Source: Acanthosepion pharaonis
Taxonomy: Eukaryota; Mollusca; Cephalopoda; Sepiida; Sepiidae
Length of the DNA stretch: 64,000 nt
Assembly: GCA_903632075.3 (NCBI GenBank)
Contig: CAHIKZ030005499.1
Location: 1,566,001 to 1,630,000, forward strand
Direction: 5' to 3'
Positions 1 to 10,500 of the stretch are shown one piece after another. The notes under the pieces are model-generated. The model was not told where the DNA came from. It made no database searches and saw only the letters and a program-made list of their open reading frames with translations. Every line of letters starts with the position of its first letter. The stretch's first letter is position 1. A program made the translations under genes and the position numbers.

Positions 1-900
1 GCAGCAAAGGTTGGATGACTCACCTGCCTTCGGCCTGGAAACACAGTCGTGCAGACTCGCGTCCATTACTATTCACGCGGCAGTATGTAAAAATCATATC
101 TGCCTGCTCACGATATGAATATCCTGCAATTGTTCAACAGATCACTTCTCAGATAACTCAATACTACACACGGAGGAAATCACCCTAGAATAGGGCGCGT
201 TGGGGTTAGTTTCGGCCCCAATAACAAATTGTTATAAAACTATTAACCTAAAAAAAATCATATTCTTAAATTGCCTCGCCATATCGAGACTTTCATATGG
301 ATGTCATGCTGTCAGCTGTGAGCAACCGCTTTCTCATCAATGGTTAAAATGGCTTCGAGCGAATGAAACCTGCAGTGAATGAAGATTGTAGCGAGGACCA
401 TTCTTCTTCGACCCGCGACATAATCGCAAAACTTTTTTTACGGAAAACACATCACTTGAGGACTTTCAACTGTAGTAACAACGAAAATGGAGAGAAAATA
501 ATGACATAATCATGTCGACGTTATACTTAGAAAAAAAAGTTAGGGAGGGAGCCCCCATCATGACTGGAAAGAGCGATAACAGTTGGTGGACTTGAGAAAC
601 CTATTTTCCTGAAAATTGTTTAAAAGATATTTTTTATACATTTCCAGCTGTAGTTGCTCGGCCAATGAATGCCGAATGTTTCCTTAAAAGGAAACGGCTA
701 ATATTACCATACACTAGGACATAAATTAGTTACTATTGCAGTGAGTTCCATCTTCTCTGAGTAGCTGACACCTGTCTTAATAAATAAGTTTAGTAAATAC
801 CCGTAAAAGATTTTATAAAAAAAAAAAGTTTTAAATCAAAACCTGTTAGCTAACCAACGTTCAAGGATATCATGTAAAAACTTTGGAAGATTAAAAGTAG
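1..900. other. No recognisable gene
   Basis: Mixed-composition sequence with short open frames only (the longest near 200-382). I recognise no domain, RNA gene or terminal repeat. It ends against the first (TA)n array. Confidence 0.5.
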
Positions 901-942
901 CTAGCGTCAGAATCGATTGATGAGGAAACAGCAGAAAACGGT

Positions 943-948
<6 letters not shown>

Positions 949-990
<42 letters not shown>
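949..990. repeat. (TA)n microsatellite
   Basis: An uninterrupted TA run of about 42 bp. Open frames across it on both strands (runs of Tyr-Ile) are artefacts of the repeat. Confidence 0.95.
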
Positions 991-993
<3 letters not shown>

Positions 994-1249
994 CGCTTTT
1001 TCGTGCAGTCGAAGATGGTCAGATGAATTGGCTTCTTTGTTTGACGGAAGGGAAAAAATAACAACATTCAAAATCGGATTTCTTCTCACTGCAGCCAACA
1101 TTTCAATAAAGCGAGAACTTATGTAAATTGAAGGATGTCTAAGTTGTATTCCTCACCCCCCACCCACAAGAGAAAAAAGTCACCGAATTAAAATGAAAAA
1201 AAATGTACATTATGACATTGTCTGTCATTATATTTATGAGATGAGGTAT

Positions 1250-1437
1250 TGCAATTATTTACACTATTTACATTGTTCCGACTTTTTTTCTCATCTTTGT
1301 TGCAATATTCACGAAGTTTCGGCCGTTGTACTCTCCTGAAGAAGGCCGGAGCGTACAACGGCCGAAACGTCGTGAATATTGCAATGAAAATAAGGACAAC
1401 AGTCGGAACAATATAAATAGTATAAATTATTACATTG
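1250..1437. repeat. Palindrome made of two facing PLE hammerhead ends
   Basis: The left arm, including the run cggccgttgta, is the reverse complement of the right arm, including tacaacggccg. Both arms continue outward for about 80 bp through the motifs tattcacga/tcgtgaata and ttgttccgac/gtcggaacaa. Each arm is the same segment found singly near 3198, 11600 and 15300, so this is an inverted pair of PLE long-terminal-repeat-like (pLTR) ends. The centre holds the hammerhead-like motif annotated at 1336. Confidence 0.75.
1336..1368 (+). ncRNA. Hammerhead-ribozyme-like motif, PLE-1 family
   Basis: The order is CTGAAGA (1336-1342), a 5-bp helix II GGCCG/CGGCC, then GAAAC (1364-1368), which is the hammerhead catalytic core order. 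One extra A sits between the first core strand and helix II, and I cannot place a clean cleavage site downstream, so activity is doubtful. Related copies are at 2577, 3198, 11629 and 15307. Confidence 0.55.
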
Positions 1438-1689
1438 ATGTATTAGTTTCAAAACCCAGTTACAAAATGTTTACACACTATATATATTCGTGTATAAGCC
1501 GACTTGATTTTTAGACATGAATTTCAACTTGCACACACCCCGACCCGAAAAAATATTACCTTTGTATTGGTCAGCAATAATGCAGGAATTTTAATCACTT
1601 CAAAAACACTACATGCGCCTCATATTTCCTCTTAAAAAATGATCAGAAAACGACGCTCTAAACTCAAGTATATACAGTGTTTACAAGTC

Positions 1690-2398
1690 TATATTTCATT
1701 CATGCTTAAAATACTGCTGCCACATTTGGCCTGGTGTTCTTGCTATATATTTAAAAATCCTTGATGAAATTCAAAGAAGAATCTGCAATGTTATTTATCC
1801 TGACCTGGCATCTCGGCTTCAGTCACTTTCCCACCGCCGTAATATAGCTTCCCTGTGACTTTTCTATAAATATTTTCATCTTAATTGTTTTAATGAACTT
1901 TTCCCTATGATATTTCTCCTCCCCGACGCCCAAAGACAAATTGTACATATGGGAACAAGTTAGGACTTCATAGAGACTTAGGGATATTATGGTGTCTGTA
2001 GTAAGAATGGTAAGTAAGAATATGTTGTTTTGGTGTAAGGATTACTGTGGTATTTTTCTGTCAGTAATCGTGGCTAGCTAAGTTTAAAATAAGGCAAATT
2101 GAAGACCAGCCTTGCCCATCGACCTTTTTGGCCTTGTGCCACATTTTTGTAATTTAAAAATAAATATTCTTTTCTCTATGATACCCATACTTTATGAATT
2201 TAAGCGCATTACTAGATTGACGGCAAGATCTCATTGTTTTGCAATTGAAATAGCTAGTTAGCCGTAAATTCTATGCTAACAGCTTCTTTTCTCACACTTC
2301 TCACCTGTGGAACTCTCTTCGATCTTTCCAGCCAACTTTAATCTTCAAAAATTTAAATACAATGTCAATCGTTATCTACTGTCCTTCTGATTACTCTT
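1690..2398 (+). pseudogene. LINE-A reverse transcriptase C-terminal relic
   Basis: The translation at about 1699-1857 reads through YCCHIWPG, ILDEIQRRICNVI and LQSLSHRRNIASL, then hits a stop. These are hallmarks of the C-terminal 'thumb and tail' of Jockey/CR1-type non-LTR retrotransposons. A second block near 2280-2390 matches the family end (NSFF...SHTSHLWNSL...FKNLNTMSIV in a shifted frame). It is 5' truncated and frameshifted with no endonuclease, so it is a dead copy. The clade assignment is from memory of the family and is tentative. Further copies lie at 2456, 3400, 5090, 14470, 21060, 24360, 35915, 40900 and 44730. Confidence 0.75.
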
Positions 2399-2455
2399 TT
2401 TGTTCTATTTCATTAATAATATTTCTGTTTCTAATTCTTCCACGACCAGTAAACC

Positions 2456-2588
2456 ATTGCACATTTACAAATCTACTATTCGTCTGTGCATTGAATATTG
2501 CTACCATGTCTGGGCTGGTGCTCAGGCTATATATTTCAATATTCTTGATAAAATTCAAAGAAGGGTCTATAATGTTGTTTCGGACGAT
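2456..2588 (+). pseudogene. LINE-A RT fragment fused to a PLE end
   Basis: The frame encodes LHIYKSTIRLCIEYCYHVWAG followed by ILDKIQRRVYNVVSDD, the same RT segment as at 1699 but from a separate copy. The LINE coding sequence runs directly into the hammerhead-like motif of a PLE end at about 2577-2609. The two repeats are therefore fused by insertion or template switching. Confidence 0.7.
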
Positions 2589-2609
2589 GTAAGCTCCGGC
2601 CTTCTTCAG
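2577..2609 (-). ncRNA. Hammerhead-like motif, PLE-1 family, degenerate
   Basis: On the minus strand it reads CTGAAGA, then GGCCGGAGC..., then GAAAC. The helix II return strand is CGTCC rather than CGGCC, so helix II is partly broken. It lies at the junction with the LINE-A fragment. Confidence 0.4.
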
Positions 2610-2935
2610 GCAGTTGGAATGTCGAACTGAACCCTTTATTTCGCTCGCTAGGGTAGACTGTTCTAGTTCCACGTACCAGGTCTAATGGATGTCAGTTATC
2701 AGTTATCTCCTGTTAATTCCTCTTTCCAAGTTCTCCACTGCCTTAACCAGGTACTGAATTAACCAACGTCTTTATCCACTGTGCCATGTGTCCTTAAGGA
2801 CATCTGTGTATGAATTTCTGGGACTTATAAACCTAATGTCTTCAGCAACCGTTTTTTTAAAGGTGCTCATATTGCAATTTTTGCTGTTACCGTACTATAT
2901 TTTACCAGAGCTCATATTACAATTTTTCGTTGTTA

Positions 2936-3214
2936 TTATTGCTTTTCTCTAGCACTCCTTATTACTGGTTCGCATATTGTATTCATTTCCATGCTTGGTC
3001 GGCTCAGGAGATTTTTGTGGCCTAGCATATGTGCTGATTCCTTAATTTTACGAATTTTCCAATGATGTTCTTTGTCTATGATCTCAACTTGATCCCACAG
3101 AGGGCGGTGATCTCTCTTTTCTCTCCATATGTGGTCAGCCACGCCTGATTTTTCCACTTCCCCTCGTGTTACAGCTTTTTGGTGTTCTTGAAGCCACCTC
3201 AAGAAGGCAGGAGC
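2936..3214 (-). pseudogene. Penelope-like element (PLE-1) GIY-YIG C-terminus
   Basis: The minus-strand frame encodes EHQKAVTRGEVEKSGVADHI, then HRPLWDQVEIIDKEHHWKIR and IKESAHMLGHKNLL, ending at a stop at 2936. This His/Glu-rich order (EH..AV, ..SGVADH.W, WD.V.I.D.E.HW..R...E..H) is what I associate with the end of the GIY-YIG nuclease in PLE polyproteins. The catalytic N-terminal part and the RT are absent. Upstream on the same strand the frame runs through the antisense of the hammerhead motif at 3198. It is truncated and inactive. A second copy is on the plus strand at 13962. Confidence 0.7.
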
Positions 3215-3230
3215 GTACATCGGCCGAAAC
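3198..3230 (+). ncRNA. Hammerhead-like motif, PLE-1 family
   Basis: CTCAAGA replaces CTGAAGA, with one base off in the first core strand. It is followed by GGC..., a CGGCC return strand and GAAAC. The downstream sequence to about 3320 (gatgaggacaatagtcc, then cctcatctcagaaatataga) is shared with 13803 and 15228 and marks the PLE terminal segment. Confidence 0.45.
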
Positions 3231-3399
3231 GTTCTGATAAATATAGCAACAAAGATGAGGACAATAGTCCTAATAATGTAAATAGTGTACATAATACCTC
3301 ATCTCAGAAATATAGACAGACATTAATTATAGGTTTATAAAAACGAACCTGTATTAACCTTTATATGAATAACATTTGTATACTCTTCCTTTTTAATCT

Positions 3400-3660
3400 G
3401 TATCACCCCATGCAAGGTAATAAAGACACAAAGGATTATTGGGCGTGGAAGAAAAGGAACAGAAATATTAATAATGAACGAGAATTGAAATCAGGAGGAC
3501 ATTAGATAGCGACTGATATTGTATTTAAATTTTTGCAGATTAAAGTTGGCTGGAAAACATGGAGCCGGAAAAGATTTGAATAACCTAGAAGTGCGATAAA
3601 AGAAACTGTTAGCATAGAACTTACGGTTACATCTAGCCGGTTCAACTGTCAATTAATGAG
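3400..3660 (-). pseudogene. LINE-A 3' coding end relic
   Basis: The minus strand encodes NSFFYRTSRLFKSFPAPCFP then NFNLQKFKYNISRYL, the C-terminal end of the same LINE as at 1690. The same sequence recurs near 5090-5350 and 40900-41170. No RT catalytic domain is present. Confidence 0.65.
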
Positions 3661-3973
3661 ATCTCGACGCCAGTCTCATACTGTAGAGTCTAGGTACCAT
3701 AGCAAAGAGCTCACCCAAACAATTATCCAACTACAGCTGAGAATGTTCGCCCCAGAAGGCACAACGAGCCACTTTCTTGAAAGCAAGCATCAGCCATGCT
3801 GATGAAAGGTAGAGAGGGGTCTCTCAGATAATTAATGGAGAGAAGGTTAACTTTGGAGGCATTAAAATTAACAAGCCATGTTTTGTCCCGGTTAACGTTG
3901 CTTAAAGTTCGTATTTTCTTGTTGTCAGTTGAAAATTTGGAAATTTTCCAACATATGACATTTTCCTTCCCAA

Positions 3974-4402
<429 letters not shown>

Positions 4403-5090
4403 AGTTCATAATTATAATTTAGAGATATGGGAAAAGAAGTGGCCAGTTTAAACTAATATGAGGAATGTTTGGACTAATAATTGATGGTTCTTTCTTTTTC
4501 AGATCGCCTTGTGCCGCCTCAGTAACTTTAATTTTTTTTAATATTTATTTAAGCGCCGATCTAAACGAATTCTGTATACGCTAAATGTTGCTATTTAAAA
4601 CTTAAATCAGTGATTTTTAACTAAATCAAGAATTTTGATGCAGAAAATTGACACCGTCTTCTCCTCATTTCAATATCTGAATACGAGGCAGGTAAATTTA
4701 AGACTGCAACCTTTCATGTATTTTAAACATATGAGGAAGGGAACATTTTTAAACTGACAAACCGTTGATTTAGTTTGAACTTGCAAGAGAGACGAAGTCG
4801 TTTTTTATGACTACAACTCATGATTTCGTATATGAGATTGCAAGGTGGGGTATATTTTTTTATACACTAAAACCCTTGATTAGTTTTAAAACTTACCCCG
4901 CTTTAGATTTTTAGTGTAAGCTGGGGTAAGTTTTTAAGACTAATGATTTATTAAGAAATTATAAGGTGGGTTATATTTTTAAGCCAAAGGTCTTGATTTA
5001 GTTTTAAAAAATGTGAGTTGGATTAAAGTAAACGCTAAGACCTTATATTCACCTTCAATTAGCTGCAATTTGTGCGTTTTAACTTTCAAA
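4403..5090. other. AT-rich spacer with a hairpin
   Basis: No gene is recognised. Around 4886-4941 an inverted repeat pairs aaacttaccccgctt with aagctggggtaagttt. Similar tggggtat/tgggttat phrases recur to 5010, giving a weak degenerate repeat. Confidence 0.45.
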
Positions 5091-5350
5091 TTTCGTTTAT
5101 AGCTCTCTTTTTAATCATTTCACCCCAAGAAAGACAATAAAGCCGCTAAGATGAAAGAGGTTGACGAGTGTGAGAAAATATGAAAAGAAACATTATTAAG
5201 GAGTGAAAACTATACAAAAACAGGAATTAAGAATACAGAAGATGAAGATTGATATTGCATTTAAATTTTTGAACATTAAAGTTGACCAAGAAGGAAGAAG
5301 TCGAAAGAGATTTCTACAAGCAAATAGTGTAGTATAAGAAACTGTTAAAA
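5090..5350 (-). pseudogene. LINE-A 3' end relic
   Basis: It shares the block tgcatttaaatttttg...attaaagttg...agaaactgtta with 3490-3620 and 41050-41150, the antisense of the LINE-A C-terminus. The homology stops near 5350, where gypsy RNase H coding sequence begins, so the junction is sharp. Confidence 0.5.
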
Positions 5351-5352
5351 GC

Positions 5353-5947
5353 AGCAATTTCGTGGGCATTGGAAAAATGTCGCATTTTTGTAATGGGTTG
5401 CCCGAATCTCATAGTGGTTACAGATCATGAACCACTAAAAGGATTATTCGGAGATAGAGACCTTAGTAAAATCCAAAACCCCCGATTATTCAGGTTAAAG
5501 GAGAAAACCCTCAGGTACAGATTCACCATTCAGCACTGCCCTGGGAAATGGCACAGAGCCTCCGATGCTGTCTCTCGCAACCCAGCAGACATCTCACAGG
5601 CACTCCTAAATGTACTCACTGCTGAACCCTCTCAATCAGACATCATAGAGTCTGACAACATGGATGACTGGGTCAAATCAACAACCCTATTAGCAACATT
5701 CGGTGCAAATGACAACCTGGAGCTCATCTCACCAGACGTTATCCGTGCGGCGGGGCGCAGCGACCCGCAATACAAAAAATTAATTGAAGTAATACGAAAT
5801 GGATTCCAAAGGACGCGCAGCCTCACTGCACCCGAAATCCGCGAATACTGGGAAGTGAGGCACCGCCTAAGTGTTGACGATGGATTAGTGCTATTAGATA
5901 AAAAGAATCGTTATTCCCACCTCTCAACGCGCAAAAGTCTTACATAG
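5353..5947 (+). pseudogene. Ty3/gypsy pol: RNase H end and linker
   Basis: The open frame begins inside RNase H (AISWALEKCRIFVMGCPNL), then VVTDHEPLKGLFGD with the TDH.PL motif, and ends the domain with PGKWHRASDAVSR. This is the gypsy RNase H C-terminal signature, with the final catalytic Asp in SDAVSR. A linker of about 120 residues leads to the H2C2 zinc finger of integrase. A frameshift near 5905 and a stop at 5945-5947 break the zinc finger: its histidines lie in another frame (VLHRHLHT), while the reading recovers at about 5960 as HQGEVGMKAH. The protease and the RT palm are missing because the copy is truncated against a LINE-A relic. It acted in reverse transcription of the element and is inactive now. 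Confidence 0.85.
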
Positions 5948-5974
5948 ACATCTGCACACCAAGGCGAAGTTGGC

Positions 5975-6469
5975 ATGAAGGCACATGCCAATGAATCTGT
6001 TTATTGGCCCAGGATGAATGCTTCAATGCGTAACATTAGAGCAGGTTGTACGTTCTGCTCAAAAATTGCCCCGAGTCAACCAAAAGAGCAAATCAATTTG
6101 ACACCATCTCCTGATTGGCCATTTCAGCAAATCGTCATAGACATCTTCCATGTTGGGAACCATGGTTACTTAGCATGCGCTGACAGGTTAACAGGCTGGC
6201 TGAATCTATACCACCTGAGCCACGGAGAAGCTAATGCGTCAAGGATTATTTCAATTTGCCGAGACATATTTCAAGCTTACGGTGCTCCCGAGGAACTCAG
6301 CACTGATGGTGGGCCATCCTTCACATCCCTTACATTCAAGCAATTTTTACAAGACTGGGCTGTTAAACACAGGTTATCATCTGCTGGTTACCCACAATCC
6401 AATGGTCGGGCAGAGCTGGCTGTCAAAACGGCAAAGAGAATCATAAATGGCAACATAGGAGTCCAATGA
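5975..6469 (+). pseudogene. Ty3/gypsy integrase core, DDE intact
   Basis: The frame continues that of the RNase H piece. The zinc-finger cysteines are visible (CTFC, residues 25-28 of this frame). The catalytic core shows Asp56 (VIDIF), Asp111 (STDGGPSF) and Glu147 (SNGRAE), giving the D-D-35-E spacing typical of retroviral-type integrases. The reading stops at TGA 6467-6469 inside the conserved region. The same frame continues past it as SLDNNRAARAILQYRNTPIQ, so the stop is a point lesion. The enzyme would insert element DNA into the host chromosome. This copy is broken, though its catalytic triad is preserved. Confidence 0.88.
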
Positions 6470-7049
6470 TCGTTGGATAATAACCGTGCAGCAAGAGCCA
6501 TCCTCCAATACAGGAATACGCCCATTCAAAACATTGGGCTATCCCTTGCTCAACTACTACTCCACCACCGACTACGTGACTACATACCATCCCACCCCAC
6601 ACTCTATAAGACACGCAAATTGGATAACCCCAGCCCAAAATCGCGAGATAAGTCTGTCCCGGCGGAACGCTCGTCTCATAGAGCGATACAACAGAACAGC
6701 ACACACCTTAAACCCCCTTCAAAAAGGACAAATAGTGGCACTACAACGACCAACAACCCGCCGATGGGACACAACAGGTCAGGTCATTGAAACCCTCCCC
6801 AACCACCAATACCGTATCAGAGTTGATGGATCAGGTAGAATTACCTTACGAAATCGCCGATTCCTCAGGAAACTGTATACACCTACAATTCCAGTTCCAA
6901 GACCTAGTGCCTTACCTGAGACCCCTACACCAGTGCCAGAAACATTCGACGCTGGAATAACATCAAACACTGCTCAGCCGTCTACAATAACACGGAAAAA
7001 AACCCTCGGGCATTGTCCAGACTGCGTCCGCACAACCAGCCAGATTTAA
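6470..7049 (+). pseudogene. Ty3/gypsy integrase C-terminal region
   Basis: After the premature stop the frame reads to about 6620 (IPSHPTLYKTRK), then moves to another frame: LSRRNARLIERYNRTAHTL, QKGQIVALQRPTTRRWDTTG and YRIRVDGSGRITLRNRRFLR, ending at a stop at 7049. This matches the integrase C-terminal domain of gypsy elements (an SH3-like fold with 'G..V' and 'R..RFLR' features). At least one frameshift joins the two parts. A purine tract and LTR follow. Confidence 0.8.
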
Positions 7050-7089
7050 AGGAACTCATCCCTCCCCAAAGGCCACTACCCACACGCGA

Positions 7090-7400
7090 TGGGGGGGGGA
7101 TGTAGAATAACAATAATAAACAGCACTTACCAGCGTAAAGGTCCCAGCTAGCGTCCAGCTGGCAGACAAAAATAAAGCAGGTTGTCAAACCCTGCAAACT
7201 AACTGATGAATCAAGCTGGTATTTATATAGAAATAGCTCCACTCAGGTACCAGCAGCCAATCACAGCCCAAGCAATGGACTATCCCACTTTAGCACAATG
7301 AGATGCTCCATTGCACCATAAATAGCTCTCTTTCTAAAGGTTGGATTATTTAGCTTGCTCCACAACTGAGTGTTTATCTCTACCACGTGATTTTTCTACA
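7090..7400 (+). mobile_element. Gypsy 3' LTR with polypurine tract
   Basis: A G-run ending in A (7091-7100) lies directly before TGTAGAATAA at 7101. The segment ends TTTTTCTACA at 7400, so its termini are inverted (TGTAGAA/TTCTACA), with TG...CA ends as expected of an LTR of about 300 bp. It contains AATAAA near 7170 and TATA-like runs near 7210-7220. No matching 5' LTR is in the window, consistent with 5' truncation. Confidence 0.68.
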
Positions 7401-7844
7401 GTATTGAACTTACGACTAAGTCTCGCCATTTCAACTGTAAAAGAATGAGACCTTGCGCTTAAATTCATAAAGCATTTCGTTAGCATTTATTGTTTTTATT
7501 TTTATTGCAGTAAGAGTGTGTTATTTTCCTCTTCTGTTTAGTTATATGAAAGAACAGTTTTTCTTCTTTTTTTTTTTTGCTGGTGATGTTGTTAAACCAA
7601 TTGTTTCTTTTGTCTTTTTCCATTGGTTTATGTTTGGTGTGCTTAACTTTATGCTTCTCCGTTGATCTCTCGTTTATTGCTGTTGTTTTGACCATTCAGT
7701 TTAGGTTATGGCTATGGTATATGTTTCTGCGGGGGGGTGCTTATTTGTGCGCTTGTGTATGTGTACACATATGTATTTTGTATTGTGATAGTGTTGTGTT
7801 GTTTTTGTATTGTTTTTGTATTTTTCTGTTTTAACAACAATATC

Positions 7845-8060
7845 AAAATACATATAAAGCCAGAAAGATTAAATGGAGAATTTTTAAAAATGCAGTCCAA
7901 CACAGTAGCAACAACAGAAACTGTAAATTGTGTCTGGCGGATACATTAACAATCATCACCTTCAACAACCAAAACAGTTTATTGAGCAAGAGGAATGGAA
8001 TAATGGGGAAATGCAGACATTTAAACAAGCATCTACTTTACTACCTAAATACTAATATAA
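7845..8060 (+). pseudogene. PLE-2 C-terminal relic
   Basis: The plus frames read IKWRIFKNAVQ, CKLCLADTLTIITF, then NQNSLLSKRNGIMGKCRHLN. The order W.I...A, C.LCL...., I..F..QN.LL.KR..I..CRH.NK matches the tail of a second PLE lineage, seen again at 36213-37080 and 49540-49695. It is short and frame-broken. Confidence 0.55.
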
Positions 8061-9190
8061 AAAGAAAAGAAAGAAATACAACACAAAACGCAATTCCATC
8101 ACAAACACAAACTGCCATACTTAATATCTAATCCATATCAATGCCAAACACAAGAAAAGAATACCTACAAGATCAACAAATAATAACCAACAAAATAATA
8201 CCCAACCACACGCAAACCCAACATAGAAATAATTAATTGCTTTAACATCACCAACAAAAAACTGTTCATTCAGACGACTAAACATAAAAGATTTATAAAG
8301 CAAAAAGGGAAATAACATTCATGCCCCAATGAAAGTACAAAACAAGTGTACACTAAGTTAAATAATAAAACCTATTAAAAATACATATACAGTTAACATG
8401 GACACACACACAAACGCAAAGACACAGCCGCACACACACGAAGACACAAACACACATGTGCAGGTGAGTGTGTGCGTGCAGCTTTGTATATTTGCATGCA
8501 TATATCAATTATATATATGCTTAAATAAACATTGATCTTCCTATCTATAAATCAATCGTAATATAATTTCATCCATTTTAGGGTCCCCACTGAGCGGAGG
8601 AGGAATTAAGTTCAAGACAAAAAAAAAGACAAACCTTTTGCTCATGACCACAACTGATAAATGATCAGACAATTTGAACGACTGAAAATTGATTTCCCAT
8701 CAGCCAATATAAGCTGTCATTCAGACATCCGATTAATTTCCCTTGAGGTCTGAAATTGTTGAATGCCAATGAACCAGAGGAGGCTTTGAATAAACGCATT
8801 GTAGGGTTAAACCATTTAAAAAAAAAAGAAGGAATAAAAAAGAGAAAAGAATAAAAATTGGGATAAAAACTAAACTTTCTCGAAAGAGAAAATAATTGAA
8901 AAATTTTTTTAATGCAAAAGTAGATAAGAACGAGAAATAGAGATAGAGAAAAATAGATAGAGATAGAGACGAAACTAAAACAGAAAGAAAGAAAAAAGAA
9001 AGAAGCGATGACGTCATCAGGTGTTTAACGTCTGCTTCATTGAAATCGCAAAACTTGTAAAATTAAATACTCCATTCGATACAGACGAACATATTGCATT
9101 AAAAAGTAAAACAATAACAGGAATTTTCTCAATTTTTGTAACCAAAAAGATCAACGTTTATTACATAAGAAAATCACGAGGCATTAATAA
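8060..9190. other. No gene recognised
   Basis: AT-rich sequence with CA-type dinucleotide clusters near 8400-8480 and A-rich stretches. Open frames here look like composition artefacts. Confidence 0.45.
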
Positions 9191-9199
9191 AAAAACAAG

Positions 9200-9260
9200 G
9201 GGCGGTCATAAAAAAAAAGAAAGGAAGAAAGAAAAAACAGAAAGAATAAATAGAAACACA

Positions 9261-9291
<31 letters not shown>

Positions 9292-9300
9292 CCGAAACCT

Positions 9301-9355
<55 letters not shown>

Positions 9356-9390
9356 ACCGAAATCTAGAAAGAAAGAAAGAAGCGAAACCT

Positions 9391-9421
<31 letters not shown>

Positions 9422-9493
9422 ACCGAAATCTAGAAAGAAAGAAAGAAGCGAAACCTAGAAAGAAAGAAAGAAAGAAAGAAAGAACCGAAATCT

Positions 9494-9524
<31 letters not shown>

Positions 9525-9595
9525 AGAACCGAAACCTAGAAAGAAAGAAAGAAAGAAAGAACCGAAATCTAGAAAGAAAGAAAGAAGCGAAACCT

Positions 9596-9638
<43 letters not shown>

Positions 9639-9714
9639 AAAAGAAGAAGAAAGAACCGAAACCTAGAAAGAAAGAAAGAACCGAAATCTAGAAAGAAAGA
9701 AAGAAGCGAAACCT

Positions 9715-9745
<31 letters not shown>

Positions 9746-10074
9746 AAAAGAAGAAGAAAGAACCGAAACCTAGAAAAAAGAAAGAAAGAAAGAAAGAAAA
9801 AGAAGAAGAAAGAACCGAAACCTAGAAAAAAGAAAGAAAGAAAGAAAGAAAAAGAAGAAGAAAGAACCGAAACCTAGAAAAAAGAAAGAAAGAAAGAAAA
9901 AAAGAAAGAAACGAAACCCAGAAAGAATGAAAGAAAAAAAAGAAAGAACCCAAACTTAGGAAGAACGAAAGAAAGAAAGAAAAAAGAAAAAAAGAATCGA
10001 AACCTAGAAAGAAAGAAAGAAAGAAAGAACCTAAACCTAGAAAGAAAGAAAAAAGAAAAAAAAAATCGAAACCT

Positions 10075-10105
<31 letters not shown>

Positions 10106-10151
10106 ACCGAAACCTAGAAAGAAAGAAAAAAGAAAAAAAAAATCGAAACCT

Positions 10152-10186
<35 letters not shown>

Positions 10187-10232
10187 ACCGAAACCTAGAA
10201 AGAAAGAAAAAAGGAAAAAAAAATCGAAACCT

Positions 10233-10263
<31 letters not shown>

Positions 10264-10307
10264 ACCGAAACCTAGAAAGAAAGAAAAAAGAAAAAAAATC
10301 GAAACCT

Positions 10308-10350
<43 letters not shown>

Positions 10351-10393
10351 ACCGAAACCTAGAAAGAAAGAAAAAGAAAAAAAATCGAAACCT

Positions 10394-10428
<35 letters not shown>

Positions 10429-10438
10429 ACCGAAACCT

Positions 10439-10493
<55 letters not shown>

Positions 10494-10500
10494 AAACCCG
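9200..10500. repeat. (GAAA)n array with a recurring spacer
   Basis: About 1.3 kb of GAAA tetranucleotides is broken at irregular intervals by cgaaacctaga or cgaaatctaga spacers. Several neighbouring blocks form higher-order units that repeat exactly (for example around 9740-9900 and 10060-10440). This is a compound microsatellite. The apparent Phe/Leu/Ser-rich minus-strand frame is an artefact. Confidence 0.95.

Noticed and set aside
917..1126. Open frames with long Tyr-Ile runs, here and at many other TA arrays
   Set aside because: They are translations of (TA)n microsatellites open on both strands, with no start context or domains.
8733..9017. Minus-strand 94-residue frame that looks membrane-like
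   Set aside because: Phe/Leu richness comes from A-rich DNA on the other strand; no signal or motif supports it.
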